DNA from: Arthrobacter sp. ISL-65 | Lineage (GTDB): Bacteria > Actinomycetota > Actinomycetes > Actinomycetales > Micrococcaceae | Length of the DNA stretch: 64,000 nt | Direction: 5' to 3' | Assembly: GCF_018613795.1 (NCBI RefSeq) | Contig: NZ_JAGGPN010000020.1 | Span: 271,289 to 335,288, forward strand | In this document: in pieces, positions 60,262 to 64,000 of the stretch | Layout: every line of letters begins with the position of its first letter | Position numbering within the stretch: position 1 is the stretch's first letter | Made by a program: the position numbers and the translations under genes | The notes under the pieces: generated by a model | What the model was told of the DNA's origin: nothing | What the model saw: the letters and a program-made list of their open reading frames with translations, nothing else | Databases searched by the model: none

Positions 60262-61725
60262 ATGTCAGCCGGCGCGGAACCGTACAGGGAGGCCCTGGCT
60301 GCAGCCGTCCGGCATGCGACGCGCTGGCTGGAAAGCCAGCCCAGCCGCCGGGTAGGTCCGCAGCAGGCAGCGCGGGAACTCGCCGCAGCGTTCGACGGAG
60401 CGTTGCCGCAGTCCGGCATGCCCCCGGCAGACGTCGTGGATTACCTGGCCAGCCACGCCGAACCGGGCCTCATGGCCATGCCATCCGGACGCTTTTTCGG
60501 CTGGGTCATCGGCGGTACCCTCCCGGCCGCCATGGCGGCCGACTGGCTGGTCAGTTCATGGGACCAGAACTCGGGGCTCCGCTACGCCACACCAGCCATT
60601 GCCGCCATTGAGGACGCAGCCGGTCACTGGCTGCTGCAGCTGCTGGGCCTGCCGGAGGAATCCGACGTCGGCTTCGTCACCGGAACCACCATGGCCAACT
60701 TCACCGGGCTGGCGGCCGCACGGTGGCGGCTTCTGAAGGACGCCGGCTGGAACCTGGAACGTGACGGACTCTTCGGCGCTCCGCGGATCCATTGCCTTGT
60801 GGGGGAGGAACGGCACGAGACGGTGGACCTCGCGCTGCGCTACTTGGGAATGGGCAGCCCCACCGTGGTTCCGGCCGACAGCCAGGGACGCATCGACGCC
60901 GCGGAGTTGGACTGTGCCCTGGACCGGATCGCGATGGAGCGTGCAGCAACGGATAGTTCAGGCGCCGCCCAATCTGGCGTATCCCAGGGTTCGGGACCGG
61001 CCCAGGTGCTGGTGTGCCTGCAGGCCGGAAACCTCCACTCCGGAGCCTTCGACCCCTTCGCCGCAGCCATCGCGGTGTCCAAGGCACACGGCGCCTGGGT
61101 GCACGTGGACGGGGCCTTCGGACTCTGGGCTGCGGCCGTCCCGGAGCTCGCAGGGCTGACCGCAGGCGTGGAACAGGCCGACTCCTGGGCCACAGACGCC
61201 CACAAGAGTTTGAACGTGCCGTACGACTGCGGCGTTGTAGTTGTCCGGGATGCGCAAGCGCTGCGCAGCGCCATGGGGCTGCACGCCAGCTACCTTCTCC
61301 AGGATGCCGACGGCTCGGGTGATCCCAGCCAGCGGGTCCCGGAGCTTTCCCGCAGGGCAAGGGGAGTGCCCGTGTGGGCTGCCCTGAAGTCCCTGGGCAG
61401 GGACGGCGCTGCCGAACAGATCCGCCGCCTTGCCACATCCGCTGCCCAGCTCGCGGTACAGCTCACGGCCATTGACGGGGTGGAAGTCCTGAATGACGTC
61501 GGCTACACCCAGATCTCCGTGGCCTTCGGCGACGACGCCACAACCCGGCGCGTGGCGGATAGGCTCATCGCCGACGGAAAGGTGTGGATGTCCGGTTCCC
61601 ATTGGCACGGCAGGGACGTGGTGCGGATATCGGTCAGCAACTGGACCACCGACGCCGATGACGTCACCACCGCGGTGGAGGCGGTGCGGACGGCCGTCGA
61701 AGCCGTCCGGTCGGGCGGGCCCTGA
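60262..61725 (+). CDS. PLP-dependent decarboxylase, group II (aromatic-L-amino-acid/glutamate decarboxylase-like)
   Basis: A 487-residue PLP enzyme. The fold carries GRFFGWVIGGTLPAAMAADWLVSSWDQNSG, VTGTTMANFTGLAAARWRLLKD (PLP phosphate), HVDGAFGLWAA (Asp to the pyridine nitrogen) and DSWATDAHKSLNVPYDCGVVVVRD with the Schiff-base Lys. Family II members decarboxylate amino acids such as aromatic acids, glutamate or diaminobutyrate. The substrate cannot be chosen from sequence, and a threonine aldolase-like role is possible. It lies 77 bp after the TSUP permease. Confidence 0.88.
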   Translation: MSAGAEPYREALAAAVRHATRWLESQPSRRVGPQQAARELAAAFDGALPQSGMPPADVVDYLASHAEPGLMAMPSGRFFGWVIGGTLPAAMAADWLVSSWDQNSGLRYATPAIAAIEDAAGHWLLQLLGLPEESDVGFVTGTTMANFTGLAAARWRLLKDAGWNLERDGLFGAPRIHCLVGEERHETVDLALRYLGMGSPTVVPADSQGRIDAAELDCALDRIAMERAATDSSGAAQSGVSQGSGPAQVLVCLQAGNLHSGAFDPFAAAIAVSKAHGAWVHVDGAFGLWAAAVPELAGLTAGVEQADSWATDAHKSLNVPYDCGVVVVRDAQALRSAMGLHASYLLQDADGSGDPSQRVPELSRRARGVPVWAALKSLGRDGAAEQIRRLATSAAQLAVQLTAIDGVEVLNDVGYTQISVAFGDDATTRRVADRLIADGKVWMSGSHWHGRDVVRISVSNWTTDADDVTTAVEAVRTAVEAVRSGGP

Positions 61726-61747
61726 CGGCCCTGTGCCCTCTAGGGCC

Positions 61748-62818
61748 CTACGACGGCGATGTGTTCATGGCATCCTCGCCGGGTTCGGGCAAGTCGTGGG
61801 CAGCCGGAAGCCCGTCCAGCGTCCGGCCGGCAAGTGTGCTGGCCACCCATAGGGACCGGGCCATGTCACCGCTGTGCCCTGGCCTCGAGGCGTAGTGCAG
61901 GGCGTTGTCCACCTCCCTGGCCAGGCTCCACTGCCGGGCCACTTCCGGGTCCAGCCCGGCCGCGAGGCTGAAGTCATGGCACCTTGCCAGCAGGCCGCCG
62001 GCGGGATCCGATGCCGGCAGGTCCGGGATCCGGTTCCACAGCACGGGAGCCACCGCGAATTCCGCCTCGCCCACCATCGGCTGGGGGTCTATGGCGGCAA
62101 AGCCGTCGGCGACAGTCTCCCCGGCGGAACGGTTCCCTGCCGCAGAGTTCGCTGGGGAGTCAGACCTGGCCAGAATGTTGAGGTAGTGGAAGTCCGTGTT
62201 GACCAGGACGTCCTCCGAGGAGCGGCGGCCCACGGCGCCCCGGGTCTGGCAAACCTCGAGTGCTGCCTCCAGCAGCCACCGGGGAAACGGGCGGCTCAGC
62301 TGTTCCCAGTCGGCGGGCAAGTCGTCGCTCCACTGTTCCGCACGGGCGGCTACGTGCAAAAATTCCTGCCACTGCGGCCGGCCGTCGGGCACGAGGCTCA
62401 GTTCCCGCATCAGCCCGCCCCACACCTCAATGGCGGTGTCCATCGGCTCTGTCCGGAGCGACCTGCCCGCATCCAGGCGCTCAAGGAGCATGGAACACGT
62501 TCCGGCGTCGGAGGCCAGCAACTTCACCGCGCCGTGGCCGTTCCACAGTGCCAGCGCATGGCGTTCAACGAGGGCTTCATCATGCGGAAAGGCCACCTTC
62601 AATGCTGCGGCCGATCCCGCCGCGCGGACCGGAACCACAACCGCGCCGTGGCCGCTCCACGGAAACGCTCCCGGTTCCAGGTCAAGCTCAAGCTGCCACT
62701 GGTCGAGCCGGCCACGGATCATGTCAGGAAGGGACGCCAGCCAGGCCCTGCCGGCGCTGCTGCGGGAGTAGCGGCGCGTCAGGTCCAGGGGGATGGGAAC
62801 GTCTGCTGGCCGGCTCAC
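61748..62818 (-). CDS. Aminoglycoside/hydroxyurea phosphotransferase-like kinase (APH(6) type)
   Basis: A 356-residue protein of the streptomycin 6-kinase/hydroxyurea kinase family. After SRPADVPIPLDLTRRYSRSSAGRAWLASLPDMI come the nucleotide-binding lobe (VVVPVRAAGSAAALKVAFPHDEALVERHALALWNGHGAVKLLASD) and LLERLDAGRSL. The catalytic loop is DVLVNTDFHYLNILA, with TD replacing the usual HGD, and the magnesium site is FAAIDPQPMVGE. Members of this family in soil actinobacteria often have no resistance role. GTG 62818 is preceded by TACGCT six bases upstream, a leaderless layout. It converges with the PLP decarboxylase. Confidence 0.85.
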   Translation of the reverse strand: MSRPADVPIPLDLTRRYSRSSAGRAWLASLPDMIRGRLDQWQLELDLEPGAFPWSGHGAVVVPVRAAGSAAALKVAFPHDEALVERHALALWNGHGAVKLLASDAGTCSMLLERLDAGRSLRTEPMDTAIEVWGGLMRELSLVPDGRPQWQEFLHVAARAEQWSDDLPADWEQLSRPFPRWLLEAALEVCQTRGAVGRRSSEDVLVNTDFHYLNILARSDSPANSAAGNRSAGETVADGFAAIDPQPMVGEAEFAVAPVLWNRIPDLPASDPAGGLLARCHDFSLAAGLDPEVARQWSLAREVDNALHYASRPGHSGDMARSLWVASTLAGRTLDGLPAAHDLPEPGEDAMNTSPS

Positions 62819-62830
62819 AGCTCCAGCGTA
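62819..62830 (-). promoter_or_regulatory. Leaderless-type -10 of the APH(6)-like gene
   Basis: TACGCT-GGAGCT-GTG on the minus strand: a -10 hexamer followed by six bases and the start codon. It parallels TACGCT-GGCAGC-ATG at the kinase gene (31913). Confidence 0.5.
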
Positions 62831-62895
62831 GTGGAGCGGGCCTCGCGGATTGCGTAGGCCGGACAGCTCCTGCCTGGACGATGCCGCTGGCACCC

Positions 62896-63639
62896 CTACA
62901 CAATGCCGCTGGCGCCGAGCAGGTTGCCGATAGTGAACGTCGCGGCCAGGGCGAGGCCGCCACCCACCACCACGCGTCCGGCTGCCCGGGTCTTCGAACC
63001 GCCGCCGATCCACGCGCCCACGGCGCCCGTCACGGCCAGGGCCAGCAGGACTGCTCCGAAAGTCACCGCAACGCGAATGTTTTCAGGAGGCAGCAGAATG
63101 GCCAGCATCGGCAGAATGGCCCCCAGGGTGAAGGCGATGGCTGACGCAAAGGCGGCATGCCAGGGGCTCACGATGTCCTGTTCGTCGATATTGAGCTCGG
63201 CGGACAGATGTGCAGCCAGGGCGTTGTGCTCTGTCAGTTCCCGCGCCACATTCTGGGCTGTCTCCTCGCTAAGGCCCTTGCTCCGGTAGATCGCGGTGAG
63301 CTCCAGCAGCTCCTCTTCCGGTTCCTCGGCAAGTTCGCGCCGTTCCTTCTCGATCAGCGCTTTTTGGCTGTCGCTCTGGCTGCTGACGGAGACGTACTCG
63401 CCCAGGGCCATGGATACGGCACCGCCCACGAGTCCGGCAGCACCGGCTGCGAGGATAAGGCCGTTGTCACTGGTCGCACCGGCCACGCCCACCACAATCG
63501 CAGCGACCGACACGATCCCGTCGTTGGCCCCGAGGACACCGGCGCGCAGCCAGTTCAGGCGGTGCACGATGTCGTTACCGTGGGGCTCGTTGGCGTGCTG
63601 CCCCTCAGGGGGCAACGCAGATCTGTCCGCTGAATCCAT
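62896..63639 (-). CDS. VIT1/CCC1-family transporter
   Basis: A 247-residue membrane protein of the vacuolar iron transporter (VIT1/CCC1) family. LRAGVLGANDGIVSVAAIVVGVAGATSDNGLILAAGAAGLVGGAVSMALGEYVSVSSQSDSQKALI contains the conserved helix 1-2 and metal-binding Met/Glu region. A cytoplasmic Glu-rich metal-binding helix (KERRELAEEPEEELLELTAIYRSKGLSEETAQNVARELTEHNAL) follows, then three further segments. Iron or manganese export to limit toxicity is the family role. ATG 63639 follows TGGAG; a longer upstream reading to 63879 lacks family sequence. Confidence 0.93.
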   Translation of the reverse strand: MDSADRSALPPEGQHANEPHGNDIVHRLNWLRAGVLGANDGIVSVAAIVVGVAGATSDNGLILAAGAAGLVGGAVSMALGEYVSVSSQSDSQKALIEKERRELAEEPEEELLELTAIYRSKGLSEETAQNVARELTEHNALAAHLSAELNIDEQDIVSPWHAAFASAIAFTLGAILPMLAILLPPENIRVAVTFGAVLLALAVTGAVGAWIGGGSKTRAAGRVVVGGGLALAATFTIGNLLGASGIV

Positions 63640-63701
63640 GGCTCCAGCAAACCACTTTGGGGCAGCCGGCTGCCAGTGGGATGTCACCGGCCGGCCCGTG
63701 C

Positions 63702-64000
63702 TTAGGGTGCGGCGGGTGTTACCGCTGCGCCGCCGTCGGTCCGGCGCGGTGCCGGCGCAGGCGGTTCCGGAAGCTCCGGCAGGAGCGCGGTGTCCAGCAC
63801 AATGCCGGGTACGGGGCCGGGATCGGACCCCCAGCGCGTGGTCCGCTGGGCAGCCGCCACCAGCGAGGAGACAGCCCACCGCCGGGTCTCACCCTCACTC
63901 AGCGCCACAAGGTCGCCGTAGACCGGGAGCGTTCCTGCTTCAAGGCTGGCCAGCCCCGCAGCCGGCTTCTGCAGGAACGAGGTGCCCAGGGAGTAGCCCG
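63702..64000 (-). CDS. C-terminal fragment of a DUF4439-type (ferritin-like) protein (partial, N-terminus off the window)
   Basis: Open frame on the minus strand from the right edge to TAA at 63702, with 98 codons visible. It ends YGDLVALSEGETRRWAVSSLVAAAQRTTRW followed by a Pro/Ala-rich tail. The RRWAVSSLVAAAQRTTRWG segment resembles the end of actinobacterial DUF4439 ferritin-like proteins; this is recalled pattern similarity and could be wrong. The rest lies beyond 64000. Confidence 0.45.
   Translation of the reverse strand, partial: GYSLGTSFLQKPAAGLASLEAGTLPVYGDLVALSEGETRRWAVSSLVAAAQRTTRWGSDPGPVPGIVLDTALLPELPEPPAPAPRRTDGGAAVTPAAP

Noticed and set aside
61748..62818. Acquired streptomycin resistance gene
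   Set aside because: Composition matches neighbours, no mobile element is near, and the catalytic loop is altered. It is better described as a kinase-like resident gene.
1..64000. CRISPR array, insertion sequences, integrons
   Set aside because: No regularly spaced repeats with unique spacers, no transposase or integrase frames, and no paired terminal repeats were seen.

Overview
This 64 kb window is GC-rich actinobacterial chromosome, most likely from an Arthrobacter/Pseudarthrobacter-type member of the Micrococcaceae. The basis is the codon bias, many GTG starts, the core order rpsB-tsf-pyrH-frr-cdsA, a dxr-rip1-ispG-GNAT-proS block, dgt followed by dnaG, and close protein resemblance to that group. 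No prophage, insertion sequence or CRISPR array is visible. The window looks like core chromosome plus metabolic and regulatory accessory genes.

Layout. 1-5.4 kb: a truncated AlkZ-like winged-helix gene preceded by tandem 18-bp repeats, a carboxylesterase, an S4-domain protein, a YdcZ-type DMT transporter, glycyl-tRNA synthetase and a GNAT acetyltransferase. 5.5-9.5 kb: a leftward hydrolase/DUF1295/PlsC lipid-type operon, then a YibE/F membrane protein. 9.6-14.6 kb: dusB, dgt, dnaG and two tandem tRNA-Asn genes, each with its own promoter and terminator. 14.6-20.5 kb: small conserved proteins, a Bcr/CflA efflux pump, then a holin-like protein, a CDP-alcohol phosphatidyltransferase, a DMT transporter and a GT4 glycosyltransferase. 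20.7-28 kb: tRNA-Met, an acyl-CoA dehydrogenase, an M23 peptidase, rpsB-tsf-pyrH-frr-cdsA and a DivIVA-domain protein. 28-34 kb: a LytTR two-component system with a sodium/solute symporter and a small membrane protein, divergent from a DUF485/ActP acetate-type symporter pair. 34-36 kb: small membrane proteins.

36-49.3 kb is a branched-chain amino acid catabolic superlocus. It holds an Lrp regulator, a branched-chain 2-oxoacid dehydrogenase (E1 alpha, E1 beta, E2), a TetR regulator, methylcrotonyl-CoA carboxylase (two subunits), an acyl-CoA (isovaleryl-type) dehydrogenase, a two-subunit 3-oxoacid CoA-transferase, a MaoC-type hydratase and a CitE-like lyase. As I recall it, the same gene content occurs at the M. 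tuberculosis Rv2495c-Rv2506 locus, where the lyase acts in both leucine and itaconate breakdown. 49.3-64 kb: a lipase-maturation-factor-like membrane protein, the dxr-rip1-[SatD-like + membrane protein]-YciI-ispG-GNAT-proS block, a TSUP permease, a PLP decarboxylase, an aminoglycoside-kinase-like protein, a VIT-family transporter and the end of a ferritin-like (DUF4439-type) protein.

The most noteworthy signals are regulatory. The 16-bp inverted repeat GTTA-N8-TAAC occurs four times, twice at the TetR/leucine operon promoter, once before the separate acyl-CoA dehydrogenase and once before the carboxylesterase. A perfect TGTGA-N6-TCACA (Crp/GlxR-type) site lies in the promoter region of the branched-chain oxoacid dehydrogenase. 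A short repeat (core TTTCGACAGGCTCA) appears to have been captured inside two coding sequences of the superlocus.
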